64,000 bases of DNA from Ulota crispa. Taxonomy: Eukaryota > Streptophyta > Bryopsida > Orthotrichales > Orthotrichaceae. Where the stretch lies: NCBI GenBank assembly GCA_963920765.1, contig OY987252.1, positions 4,945,966 to 5,009,965 of the forward strand. Reading direction: 5' to 3'. Under the pieces are notes generated by a model. It was not told where the DNA came from. It worked only from the letters and a program-made list of their open reading frames with translations, and did no database searches. The position numbers and the translations under genes were made by a program. The number at the start of each line of letters is the position of its first letter. Positions within the stretch are counted from its first letter, which is position 1. Shown one piece after another: positions 24,356 through 33,719 of the stretch.

Positions 24356-25160
24356 TTGCATATGCTTTCTGATTTTGATGTTAATTCATACCATTCATCA
24401 CCCTTTGCTAAAACTTGTGGGACACAAATTGAATACAAATGTGTGAAGTTGACAAATTCTAGGCTTGAGGAGGAAAAGCTTCATATTGAATGGGATGTTC
24501 ACCCTATAGTTGACAAGATTATTGGTTACATTGAGCGAAATAGAAGTATTTTGTGGGAACACGCCTTTCATACTTTCTTTACTCCAAATGCTTCATATAC
24601 TTGCGGCATGGCTTTCATGAAGCAGGATGGCACCAAAATTGCTTTTTAGCAATGTATTTACAAATTTATTCAACGTACTTGTTAAGAATAAGGCAATTGT
24701 AAGTTAATTAATATTGTACGTTTCTTTGTTTGGTTGGGCAATTAAGTAGTATGTGGTTGTTGGGCCTGGATTTTATGCAAACAAGGAAATTTGTGTCCTA
24801 ACATTTGGCATGTGAGTAATGCTTGTATTCTTGAATTTGGTGCAAGTATTTCAAACAAAAGCTAGCAAAGAAAGGTGCCATCCATTGATGGCAAATTTCA
24901 AAGCTATTTGGTGGCTAGGTGGGGTTGACATCGTTGGATTGCATTTTTACAAAAGAGTAGAGTGAGATTTTAGTTATGAGGAACTTGTTGCTTGCTCCAG
25001 GTACACCAAATGTGAGGAGTTGTATGCGCCTTCCAAAAAGGTTGTAGAAAAGGGAAAGGCCCCTTTTTGCAAACCAAATAAGGTGGATGTGGTGGTGAAG
25101 AAGGGAAAAGCCCCCGCTGTCACTGCAAAGGATGATAATGGAGAGGAGGGAGATTAGGAG
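24356..25160 (+). pseudogene. Exons preceding the methyltransferase-like domain
   Basis: 24356-24648 is an open block with ERNRSILWEHAFHTFFTPNA and CGMAFMKQDGTKIAF. 24848-25160, after an intron, begins near VFQTKASKERCH and includes LGGVDIVGLHFYKR and ACSRYTKCEELYAPSKKVVE, then a lysine/glutamate-rich linker. The second block aligns with 4930-5190 of copy A. I do not recognise a catalytic motif here. Its position before motif IV makes it the probable N-terminal neighbour of the methyltransferase fold. Confidence 0.45.
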
Positions 25161-25733
25161 GGGAGGAGGACCTGGATTAGTCTAAGCCAAAAGAAGGTTC
25201 TGAACCCTTGCTTGAGACTTTGACCAAGAAGAAGAGAATGGGTACCGCAAGGCCAATTCCGCGACAAAACAGAATCCTACAGCATCTAAGCATTCTAGGA
25301 GAAAAGGCTGTAGTGCAATTGAATTGGAGAATTCAGAGGATGCAATTCTTGATCCAGCTCCTTTAGATGTGGCAGGACAGACAACAATTCCTTTGGGAAT
25401 CCGCTATACAAGCGTTATTTGAATTTGGGATTCATGTATAATCAATGGAAAGCAATAGAAATGCTAAAGAGAGAGTTCCAAGAGGTGGATACTTTAATTC
25501 TTGTAATGACTATAGCGTTGATGACACCATGGAGCTTAGTAAAAAAAGGAAGCATCAATCCACGAGAGGGGGTTGAATCATTCAGTCATTGGACTTGACT
25601 AGCATTCTAGACTTTGCCTACAAGGTCAAAAAGTCTATTTTTTTAATGTGATATCTTTGAGTTTATTTCTTTTGAAAGTGTGTTTTTTTTTATTATGGTT
25701 ATAATGGTTCTTTATTTAAGATCTATTATGCAG

Positions 25734-26100
25734 GTTAGCAAAGGGAGGCAGAGACGTCTTGGTTGGAGCAGTGAATGCATAGGCTTGTCTGACCTCATTG
25801 TGGAGGATATGCCAGACGGCCTACTGGTGGTAAACCTTTTAGATGACCAAATTTTTGTTCCTCTTTGTAATGTAGTGGATGAGGAGTATGCAAAAAGAAT
25901 ATTCAAGTTTGCAAATTCCTTCTTGCAAGATGATGGGACCACCCTTTTCATTTTGCCAGATAATCTTGAGATGAGAATGTTTATTGAAGAAGATCCAATG
26001 AAGTACAATTATAGCAATTATTGCAACTAGTGGGGGATCATTGAGCTACTACTCAGCTCTTACTTAACTCAAATCGCCTTGTAAGAATTGAACCCAAGCA
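25734..26100 (+). pseudogene. Motif IV exon of a beta-class DNA methyltransferase-like domain
   Basis: After the acceptor at 25733 the frame reads LSDLIVEDMPDGLLVV, which sits where active enzymes have D-x-(I/V)-x-D-P-P-Y-G. The second P and the Y are replaced, so catalysis is doubtful even before the stops. It continues KRIFKFANSFLQDDGTTLFI, which matches the helix-strand step after motif IV (a helix, then L-x-x-G-G-T-L-x-x-F). An in-frame TAG at 26028 interrupts, and the frame resumes with WGIIELLLSSY. In beta-class enzymes motif IV precedes motif I, which is the order seen with the exon at 26455-27021. Confidence 0.5.
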
Positions 26101-26454
26101 ATTTCTTTTTTGCAACTATGTTACTATGGTTGTTTGCATGTTTGTTGAATTACTTGTCCAATGTATTGCACTGTTCTTTTAGTGTCATATCCTTAGTGCT
26201 TGTACTGACTACAAGGTTTGTTGCAAACTAGAAGATTCACATTTGTACTGAATTATAGGGTGTCCTATATAAGAATGAAGAAGTGGAGTCTCAGTACAAT
26301 GTCACAATCATGGAGAAGTTCAATGGTTATTTTGATGACATCTCAAATATCTATTGTAAACCACATCTAGCAATCTCTCTTCATTACGTTTAGTACTGCC
26401 TCATAGTTTCAGAAAATAGTGTGTTATTATAAATATAATTGTTCTTCCCTTGAA

Positions 26455-27021
26455 TAGTGGATTATTTCAATGGTTGCAGCTGATGAGGATGTGTTGATGG
26501 ACTTTACCAACAATACCACGCAACTGATGAATGGAAGAGTTCCATGGCGTGGCGCTAGGAAGAAAGACTTGTCCCTTTTGTAGATTCTTATTGAGGGTTT
26601 GTTGAAATGCAATGATGTCATTTTGGGTTGCTCAGCAGCAATAGGTAAAAGAATACTCTATTCAATATTTGGTGATTATATACAATTTAGTTAAAATGCT
26701 CCAGGCTTACAATATGGTAGAAATTCTCTCATTGTGATTACAGCTAAATTTTGTTTCAAACGTACTAACTACAAAGTATTTCCTTATCAAGCATTGCTAT
26801 TCAGGCATGCCAAAGGAGTGGACGTCATGTCATAGGTCTTGAGTCCAACACAAAGATATTTGACACAATGCTCAAGGAATTGAATCAAGCACCAAAGCTT
26901 GCATCTCCACATGGAAAGAAACAAAATCTTCAAGCACCTGCCCAAGCATGGAGAGGTGGGAGGAATGAAGGCCCTAGAAACCCTTCTACAAAAAGAGGTC
27001 CAACAAAACGTCTAAATAAGT
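26455..27021 (+). pseudogene. Motif X/I exons of the methyltransferase-like domain
   Basis: The first exon (about 26455-26646) contains NGRVPWRGARKKDLSLL and, after a stop, ILIEGLLKCNDVILGCSAAIG, then a donor. The second exon (26804-27021) starts ACQRSGRHVIGLESNTKIFD and ends in a basic tail (STKRGPTKRLNK) before a GTAAGT donor. This has the form of the SAM-binding motif I region, in which a strand, a small-residue loop, a helix and G-R-x-x-I-G-x-E follow one another. The usual F-x-G-x-G is degraded to LGCSAAIG. The exon phases do not join perfectly, so one base has probably been lost or gained. Confidence 0.5.
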
Positions 27022-27128
27022 AAGTTGTGTATTTCATTCACATTTCTATCTGCTATAAATAATTACATGAACTATCAAATTGAACAGCATGATGATTTTT
27101 ATGTACTGACAATTGAGTGCATTTGGCA

Positions 27129-27310
27129 GGCTGATGGCATTACACAAAAGCCTTTCCAAAGGTTGGAGTTTGCCATGTTATATGTAGCTCTTTGTTGAAG
27201 AAGAGGAGCAAAGCTTGAAGACTTCTAAGGGTGGGAAATTGTTGTATGACAATGTTGTGCTTCAATATTTTAATATTGAGGCAATACGTTCAAGTGGTAG
27301 TGCCAATTAG
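27129..27310 (+). pseudogene. Last exon of the element G plus-strand gene
   Basis: After an acceptor the frame gives ALHKSLSKGWSLPCYM, then a stop, then EEEEQSLKTSKGGKLLYDN and VLQYFNIEAIRSSGSAN with TAG at 27308-27310. Copy A ends in the same way (VLQYFDVDAIETISSSSD, 5365-5418), which fixes the 3' end of this gene in both copies. Confidence 0.55.
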
Positions 27311-28659
27311 TAGTTTTTTGAACTCTACTCTTGAGATTGTGACTGATCCTTTTTTGTTTTGTTGTGCCTTCCATTAATGGTGATCTAGACAATGCAATGG
27401 AATTTTTTTAATGGTAATACACTAATTTCATAAGTGCCAAGAAATGAAACAAGTAGTTGCATTCCAATTAAATTGAATGACTGTTGTGACATATCTTTCT
27501 TTCCTTGAACCCACTTAAACTAAGATGAACCCTAAACTATATGTCCTCTAATGTTTTTCAAATTTGTGCTCAAAGCCAGAATTGACGCTTCTAGTATGTT
27601 TTGTCCCACAAATATTTTGCCTTCAACAAACTCTGAACCTTGAACCCTAAACTTTTAACATCCTAAATTTAAAACCTAAACCCATCTACATGGAGCATAG
27701 AACCTAGAATGTTGCAAAAACTTGAAGATGTTTAACACAAACTTCTGAAATTGTAAACAGCTCTTCAATTTGAAATGATCATTTGGTAACTAGAAATCCC
27801 ATATTCTACAACAAAAAAATTGTAAACCTTGAAATGGAATCCTCCAACAATGTGGCAATGCAGCCCAACATTTCTTCATATATAAATACTCTAAACCTCA
27901 AACCCATAGAGGCTTTTCAGACATTATACGCTTTTCAGGGTAAGCGAGATGCTTCCTAAACCTTTAAATCAATAACTTGACATGGGGAATGTTTTCCTAA
28001 AACCCTAAATCCTAAGCCAGTGCCTCTAAACTAAACCCTAAACCCTAATACCTTATTTCCTTAAATCCTCAATAGAAATTGCGATGTCTTTTCACATTTG
28101 TTTAGGCTGCCTATTTTAAAACCCTATTCCATGTCCTCCATTTGATTTACAGTCAAACATTAAAGTTGCATTTACTTCTATTATTGTTAATGACCCTATG
28201 ACCAGGTCCCATGACATATTTCATATATTCAATATATTGCATCATTTCAACTCCTACTAGTAATATTCCTTCCCTGTAGTTCTCACTCATTCTTTGTTGG
28301 ATGAATCCTATTAAAATATTGTACCTAGAGCCAATACCCCTTATCCAAGAAGTCAGTGTCATATATTGTTCCCAAACCTCTGAACAAGTTTATTTTCATC
28401 AATCCATTGGATGTTTTCCATCCATTACTAGATGCCTTCATCCTTGACAATTACGATTTCTTCCACAACACAAACATAGATTCATCTATTTTAAATTTCA
28501 TTCATCCATCTAGATAAATGTTCTAGATGTAGTCCATCCAACATGAAATTTTTTCTAGTTTTCTCTTACATGATCAAATATTTTTAGTCATTCTTAATAT
28601 AATAGTATGATATTTAACATTATTTACTAAGATTATTACTAAACCATGAATATGTGCCA
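27311..28659. other. Gene-free subterminal region of copy B with telobox-like motifs
   Basis: There is no coding. AACCCTAA or close forms occur at about 27528, 27643, 28000, 28033 and 28040, including a tandem pair CTAAACCCTAAACCCTAATA at 28031-28050. Copy A has the same motif three times in its matching region. CATTCATCCATC phrases near 28400-28540 belong to the sub-end repeat. Confidence 0.5.
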
Positions 28660-28720
28660 ATGCTCAATAATTTATGCTCATTGCTCATTGCTTGTTGCTG
28701 AACGCTCATGAACTAGCAAC
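28660..28720. repeat. Right terminal inverted repeat of element G copy B
   Basis: GCTCATTGCTCATTGCTTG then GAACGCTCATGAACTAGCAA. This is the reverse complement of the left end at 7813 and collinear with the copy A right end. Confidence 0.65.
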
Positions 28721-28738
28721 CCTGCTGTGGTCAATGAC
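28721..28738. repeat. Right target-site duplication of element G copy B
   Basis: CCTGCTGTGGTCAATGAC directly follows the right terminal repeat and matches 7795-7812 at 16 of 18 positions. Confidence 0.7.
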
Positions 28739-29368
28739 ATACTTGGATTCAAGGAAATCATCCTTGTCCATATGCTCAAAGCCCTTCGCAAGCTCCACAA
28801 ACCTATTCTTATGTTTGTTGTTGATGACAACAAAGTGGTACATGGATTTCATTTGCAAGAACACGACAAACAAAATACCAATCTACATATAGTTCAACTT
28901 TAGTTGAGTTGAAATCAAGCAATCAAGACATTAGCGTAATGAATAATAAAATGAACATCAAAGAGACATAGAGATTTAACTCAAGTTGGAGTGAAATTCA
29001 CTTACCCATGCAGCGCATACGATATTCTCCCTTGCAAAGATGGAGACAATATCTTGTCTCGCTGAGCTGAACATGTTGAGAACCTTCAAGTAGAACTCCA
29101 TCCTTAGCTTTGTGTTGTACATCCTATACAGCAGCTTATTGTACAGCCCCGTTTTGTTGTACCTGTTAGTATTTGGAGCAATGAATGTCCTTGGAATGCT
29201 CTTTGGATTTATTTTAGAGCCATTTTGGATAAAGAAGAGCAATTGCTTAGGATTCTTTGCCTTCATTGATATTTTGGGCAAATCTTGTACTTGTTTGTTT
29301 GGTGATGGGAAGGACAACGCATTTTCTACTGTAAATTCTCTACCTACTTATGAGTCCAAATGTGCTAC
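28739..29368 (-). pseudogene. Methyltransferase-like C-terminal segment of element M
   Basis: Two exons flank a clean 123-nt intron (28883-29005, donor GTAAGT, acceptor ATGTAG). The first exon holds LRMEFYLKVLNMFSSARQDI then VSIFARENIVCAAW. The second continues FLQMKSMYHFVVINNKHK and FVELAKGFEHMDKDDFLES. The pattern of a helix, D-x-V-x-x-x-F, a degraded glycine loop, a helix and then a hydrophobic strand resembles motifs X and I of beta-class DNA methyltransferases, and it parallels 26455-27021 of element G. I see no motif IV. It could also be a non-enzymatic Rossmann-like domain. Confidence 0.35.
28893..28996. repeat. Paired palindromes beside both splice sites of an element M intron
   Basis: TTCAACTTTAGTTGAGTTGA at 28893 and TTAACTCAAGTTGGAGTGAA at 28977 lie about 10 nt inside the acceptor and donor of the 123-nt intron. 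Their centres are 84 bp apart. Related palindromes occur at 6874, 30385, 30464, 32814, 33046, 33414 and 33496, all in element M. Confidence 0.7.
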
Positions 29369-30601
29369 CTGAAATGCAATTCAATCTCTATGTCGCCAGC
29401 AATCTACAACCAAATGCGGGGATCTGCTAACTGAGGTTAGTTTTATAGGCCCAGCTCATCGAGGATGTTGTTGAAGTAAGGAGCTGTACTTAGCTCCTTG
29501 TTGATGATGCCCAAGATATTGCGGAAATCCATGATCCCAAACTTCAAAGTTGACTGTAGCAACTCATTCCATACATTTGCCGGCCATTCTCCCAGTTGGC
29601 CTTTTGTCATGTCATATGCTTTATAGTAGACAGTTGCCTCCGACTTGTGAAACCCGCCTTTGCTTGATAGGAAAACTTTGAAAAACTCCTTTGCATAGAG
29701 TGACAATTTGTGGAGTTTCTTCAACTTGTTGGTGGGCTTCTTCACTTCGACAAAGAACTCCTCTCCTAGTCCATTGAGGAGGGTGTTCATTGTGGCAGGT
29801 GTAACGTTGTATTTGACCTAGAACGCCTTCCACTCTTCCCTCTTGAATGTGCCTTTTGGTTTGACCAATCAAATGTTAGGTTTCTAGTAGTGGATGCGGA
29901 GTTTTACCACTCTCTTCCTCTTGCATTGTTCTAGCCAATCCTTTGCAAAATAGCAATCCATGATGCAACGGGCAAGTTTTTTCATTGTCACCTTGGGATG
30001 CAGCAACTACCACTTAGGGATTTTGTTGAGGATGTGCAAAGCAAACCTCTTCAAGTTGTTCTCCAAGCAGTTCTCCATCCAATTGAAGAATTCTTGGGTG
30101 TTAACGCCATCTTTCTTAACATTCCAAGATTTCTTGTCTTTGAACATCAAATATGTTTTGGGATCAAGTAGTTCTCTTGCCAAGGTGTTGTAGATGACTT
30201 CCTTCCATAATCATAAATTGGCTTTGATGCGGTTATGATCTTGATCTCATTGTGGATGGCAACGTCCCTCTTCTTTTCTAGCATCTAGTTCTTTGTGACG
30301 CCAATGCAAGAAAATCGCATCTTCATTGCTTGTTCAAACTCTTGCAGTTACATAATAGTGGAATACAATTTAAAGATAATCAAGTTTTAACTCGAGTTGA
30401 GTTGAAAGCATGTATAAAAGAGAAACTGGATATCAAAATGAGGAGGACTAAAATGGATTTCTGTTTTACTCAAATTGAGTTGAACCTTACCGCATATTTT
30501 GCTTTGTTCTTCTTGTCCCTCATTATCTGTGACGCGTTCACAACTTTGCCTAATTGGTTGGCTTTCTTTGGAGGAGTTGAGGTCCCAAGATTTGTCCATA
30601 C

Positions 30602-31328
30602 GAGTAGTTGCAAGAAACACTTCACAATTTTGTCTGAAACACCCTTAGTACTGGTAGTACTAGGTAGTACTATGACTTTTTGGAATAATTTTTTTAAAAT
30701 AAAATAAAATATGGACAATTTGTAAAGCACTTAAAATAGCATATTTGTGAAAATTCATACCTAGAAAATTTTTATTCTAAAAGCTATGCGCAAAACAAAA
30801 TCACCAACAAAAAGCCAATTTTTTCTTGCTTTTTAGAAAATAGTAAAATAATTCAAAAAAATAAAATAAAAATTGGCCATTTGAGAACCCATTCAACCCA
30901 TTTACATGGTATAATTGCTTTGCTGAGGAATTTCTTTGTATTTTGCCAATGAAGGGAGATAGGATGCCCACTTTGAGACAATGTAGATGCCATGGAATTT
31001 ATAATTTTGCAAAACCCTTCTAGATATGCATGTAAGCATGCTCCATAAACATCCTTGATTTATAGCCCTAGAAAAGCTTTTTTGGACCCAAAATTGTACT
31101 GAAAACCCCCAAAATGGCCAAGGTACACACCTATTTGGGGGCTATTCAAAAATAGTAAAATAATTTTAAGAAAACTGCAAAAGTTATGGAAGGTTTGTAA
31201 CTATGACATGTACCTTTCTCTGAAATTTCAGCTCAAAAGAACTTGTTGTGCAAGAGTTATAAGCCAAAAAGCACTTGTAAGAGGTGAAGGGGACAAAAAA
31301 TAGTCAAAAGTATTTCTTGCAATCACCC
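30602..31328. mobile_element. ~730-bp MITE, copy 1, with ATAC duplication
   Basis: Ends are GAGTAGTTGCAAGAAACACT and TATTTCTTGCAATCACCC (inverted), flanked by ATAC on both sides (30598-30601 and 31329-31332). It has no coding. It is the inverted counterpart of 59304-60046. It breaks a coding block of element M. Confidence 0.75.
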
Positions 31329-32182
31329 ATACAAACTGACCTCCTATAATATTTGTTGCCCACATGGGCAAAAAATTTTGGAAGTAGGTCACTCAGTTGT
31401 AATACGTGAAAATTTTTTGGATAATTTTGTCATCCTTGTTCTACATGATAAAACACTCCCACATGGAGCAAATCTTTGCTTTGTCCTGCACTTGTGGCAT
31501 GTTGTGCATTCTCTTTCATGCCTCCACCAAGTGCTGCCCATTGATCATCCAAAACTTGAGATCCTTCACCTCTTCAAAAGATTTGGGCATCTCGTTTAAG
31601 TTTTGAAGCATGGCGCACAACGCCATATGCATCTTCAAATCTAGCATGTTGATAAAGAAGTTTAGAGCTTTCTTTAGGCTAGCCTCTTCAAGGACTCAGA
31701 GGTTGAAGTTTTTTGGCGGCATCTCTAGCTGGTCAATGCTTATGAAGTACTTATCTTCCACGCTTGGGATGTAGGAGTCTATGCAGGCTACCCAATACTC
31801 CTCATACGCCTTGCTAGACACATTGAAGTTGATGTCTTGGTCTCTCTTGTCAATGTCCTTTAGGAGATTCTCAACTTCCGAAGCCACACAACTCTCCACA
31901 ACCAGCAAAGCTTCCTTTATTTTCTTGGCTGATTTGCCTCTTGCTTTTTAAGCCAATGCTAGTATTGTGGAGGGTGTCCCTCTTCCATCCACATGTGTTG
32001 TCTTCTTCTTGGTGTGACTTTGCCTCGTACCAAGAATCTCCTTGTCAAGCGAGCCGCAGCTAGCACCTTGATTGCTATAGTTGCGAGTAAAGGATACAAG
32101 TTGCATCCAGTTTGTCTTCTCTTTGCTCAACACCTTTGCTTTTTGGAAGTCAGTGACAAGAGCGTTGCATTGCGTACACAAT

Positions 32183-32305
32183 CACTACAACACAATTATG
32201 GGCATTTTATGACTTGAAGTTATGACTATTGCAAGTCACTTATAATTCTAAATGACTCACATCAGTCATAAGTCAAAGTCAAAAAATGCTCATTTTGTTG
32301 TAGTG
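32183..32305. mobile_element. 123-bp CACTA-type MITE with AAT duplication
   Basis: Ends are CACTACAACACAATTATGGG and TGCTCATTTTGTTGTAGTG, flanked by AAT on both sides (32180-32182 and 32306-32308). It is inserted in an element M coding block. Confidence 0.8.
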
Positions 32306-32845
32306 AATGTCTTTGCTAGGAGTGGACCTCCATCTTTAGACAACCAATGTTTTTTCTAAATGAGTTTATCCCGTTTTCCTTGTAGATCCAAGAACCTAGG
32401 AGTTTGTGAAGCTGTTGTAGTAGGTTGATGGGGAGAATTTTGTCTGACAATTGTGGATGGTATATGTGAAAATATATTCTACATGCTAAATTTGGATTGG
32501 TGGTGATGCATGAGATGAGGACAGCATCACCTAGTCCGTTGCTCACGAGTGTCACTCTCTCGTGAAGCGACATTGGCAACATTGCTTCACAATTCTTGAA
32601 CTATGTCTTGAAGCTTAGTATGCTGCTCATTGCCACAAGCGTCAGCGTCTAATACTAAACACCTTGAGGCTTTTTGAGTTCCAAATTTCACCAATGACAT
32701 TGTCATCACCGTACTCAGTAGCTTCATTTTTTGATAAGTTGAGTTTGCTGTAGTAGACCTTGAGTCTTGTCTTCTATTCCTCCATTGTTATGGAGGAAAC
32801 ATTTGATGATAAGTTTTACTCAACTTGAGTTAAAGTAACTTACTA

Positions 32846-33015
32846 AATAATAGAAGATATTTTATATTTAGTAGTATGTCTCCAACTCAAAATTGCACTA
32901 AACAACACAATGTATTGCGTTTTCTAGCAGAATTTTGAATTGGAAACATACAACTCCTTACAAATCACTAATGCAGTGAGTTCCAATGCAGTTTCTTTCC
33001 ATTGCAAGATAGTGG
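32846..33015. mobile_element. Degenerate copy of the 33153-33349 MITE
   Basis: It shares GAATTGGAAACATACAACTC, ACAAATCAC and GTTCCAATGCAGTTTC in the same order as the MITE at 33153. The ends are eroded and no duplication is seen. Confidence 0.6.
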
Positions 33016-33152
33016 AATTCATTGATGGAATTAATTTGTGCAATAGTTAACTCAAGTTAAAGTGTGTTGTGCTTCATTGAGTCCTCTTGATTTCAGATTT
33101 AATTATTTTTGTCAAACTTGTGTTTCATGGCTCACTAGTAATTTTTTCTTTA

Positions 33153-33349
33153 CACTAGTAAAAGATATTTTGTTGGAACCCACTAAATTATGTAAGGTAG
33201 TTTATGTTTAGTTGTATGTGTCCAACTTGGAATTGCACAAAATAACGCTAAATATTGTGTTGTTCAAAAAATTTTGAATTGGAAACATACAACTCTTTAC
33301 AAATCACCTTACATAATTTAGTGGGTTCCAATGCAGTTTCCTTGTAGTG
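33153..33349. mobile_element. 197-bp CACTA-type MITE with TTA duplication
   Basis: Ends are CACTAGTAAAAGATATTTTG and CAGTTTCCTTGTAGTG. Inner arms are AACCCACTAAATTATGTAAG and its complement. TTA flanks both sides (33150-33152 and 33350-33352). Confidence 0.75.
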
Positions 33350-33719
33350 TTAGTTATTTTGTTGTATTTAGGCAAAGACATTATTAGGGGTTTGTTAGTG
33401 TTTTTATTTGTGGTTTTAATTCAAGTTGAGTTGAATCACAAACCTTGCATGCTCAGGCTGTCTGGCTGCATGGCCTTTGTTGAATTCTCTCTTATAATTT
33501 CAACTTGAGTCAAGTTGAATTGTGAAAATACTGTTGTGTTAGTGGCATTCAACTCAAGAAAAATTCATGTTTTCTTAAATGTCACTTAGTTTTGGTGCTC
33601 TTTGGTCTATATTCTTTGGTTGTCTGAGCTTTAACTAGGGTCGAGTTAAATTTCATGAATGCCATAGCACTTTTTTCTAACTTTTGAGTTAAACTGACAT
33701 TGAGTTAAAATAACAGCAT

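Larger units (their letters stand above)
14395..27310 (+). pseudogene. Plus-strand gene of element G with methyltransferase-like end (copy B)
   Basis: A decayed multi-exon gene. Coding blocks that I can follow: 14395-14470 (TLPTLSHW). 14703-14931 (NSNKTLALNDCGTC). About 16500-16861 (FRKILGAPLSKVLDTNDVDS), ending in a GTAAGT donor. 18182-18350. 18506-19196. 19400-19890. 24356-24648. 24848-25160. 25734-26100. 26256-26393. 26455-26646. 26804-27021. 27129-27310 (VLQYFNIEAI, stop TAG). The N-terminal blocks are conserved in frame with copy A. The C-terminal blocks carry motifs IV and then I of a beta-class DNA methyltransferase. Large gaps are introns enlarged by the array at 20146-20550 and the CACTA insertion at 20992-24005. 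Stops and frameshifts are frequent. The gene is divergent from the transposase and starts at nearly the same place. Confidence 0.6.
7813..28720. mobile_element. Large DNA transposon G, copy B (20.9 kb, both ends present)
   Basis: The element is bounded by inverted ends. The left end reads ATGCTAGTTCATGAGCGTTG from 7814. The right end read backwards begins TTGCTAGTTCATGAGCGTT. It is flanked by the 18-bp duplication. Inside are a minus-strand MULE-like SWIM transposase gene (10.7-14.4 kb) and a divergent plus-strand gene ending in a methyltransferase-like domain (14.4-27.3 kb). Later insertions are at 8341-9488, 14478-14639, 20992-24005 and 24148-24300. Without these and their duplications the element would be about 16.4 kb. 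Both genes are broken, so transposition by this copy is not expected. The superfamily is uncertain: the transposase looks MULE-like, but an 18-bp duplication is longer than the usual 8-11 bp. Confidence 0.7.

Noticed and set aside
25734-27021. Working DNA methyltransferase
   Set aside because: The motif IV residues are replaced, the glycine loop is degraded, and stops and a phase break interrupt the exons.
28031-28050. Chromosome end or interstitial telomere
   Set aside because: Only two tandem AAACCCT units are present; the rest are scattered single motifs.
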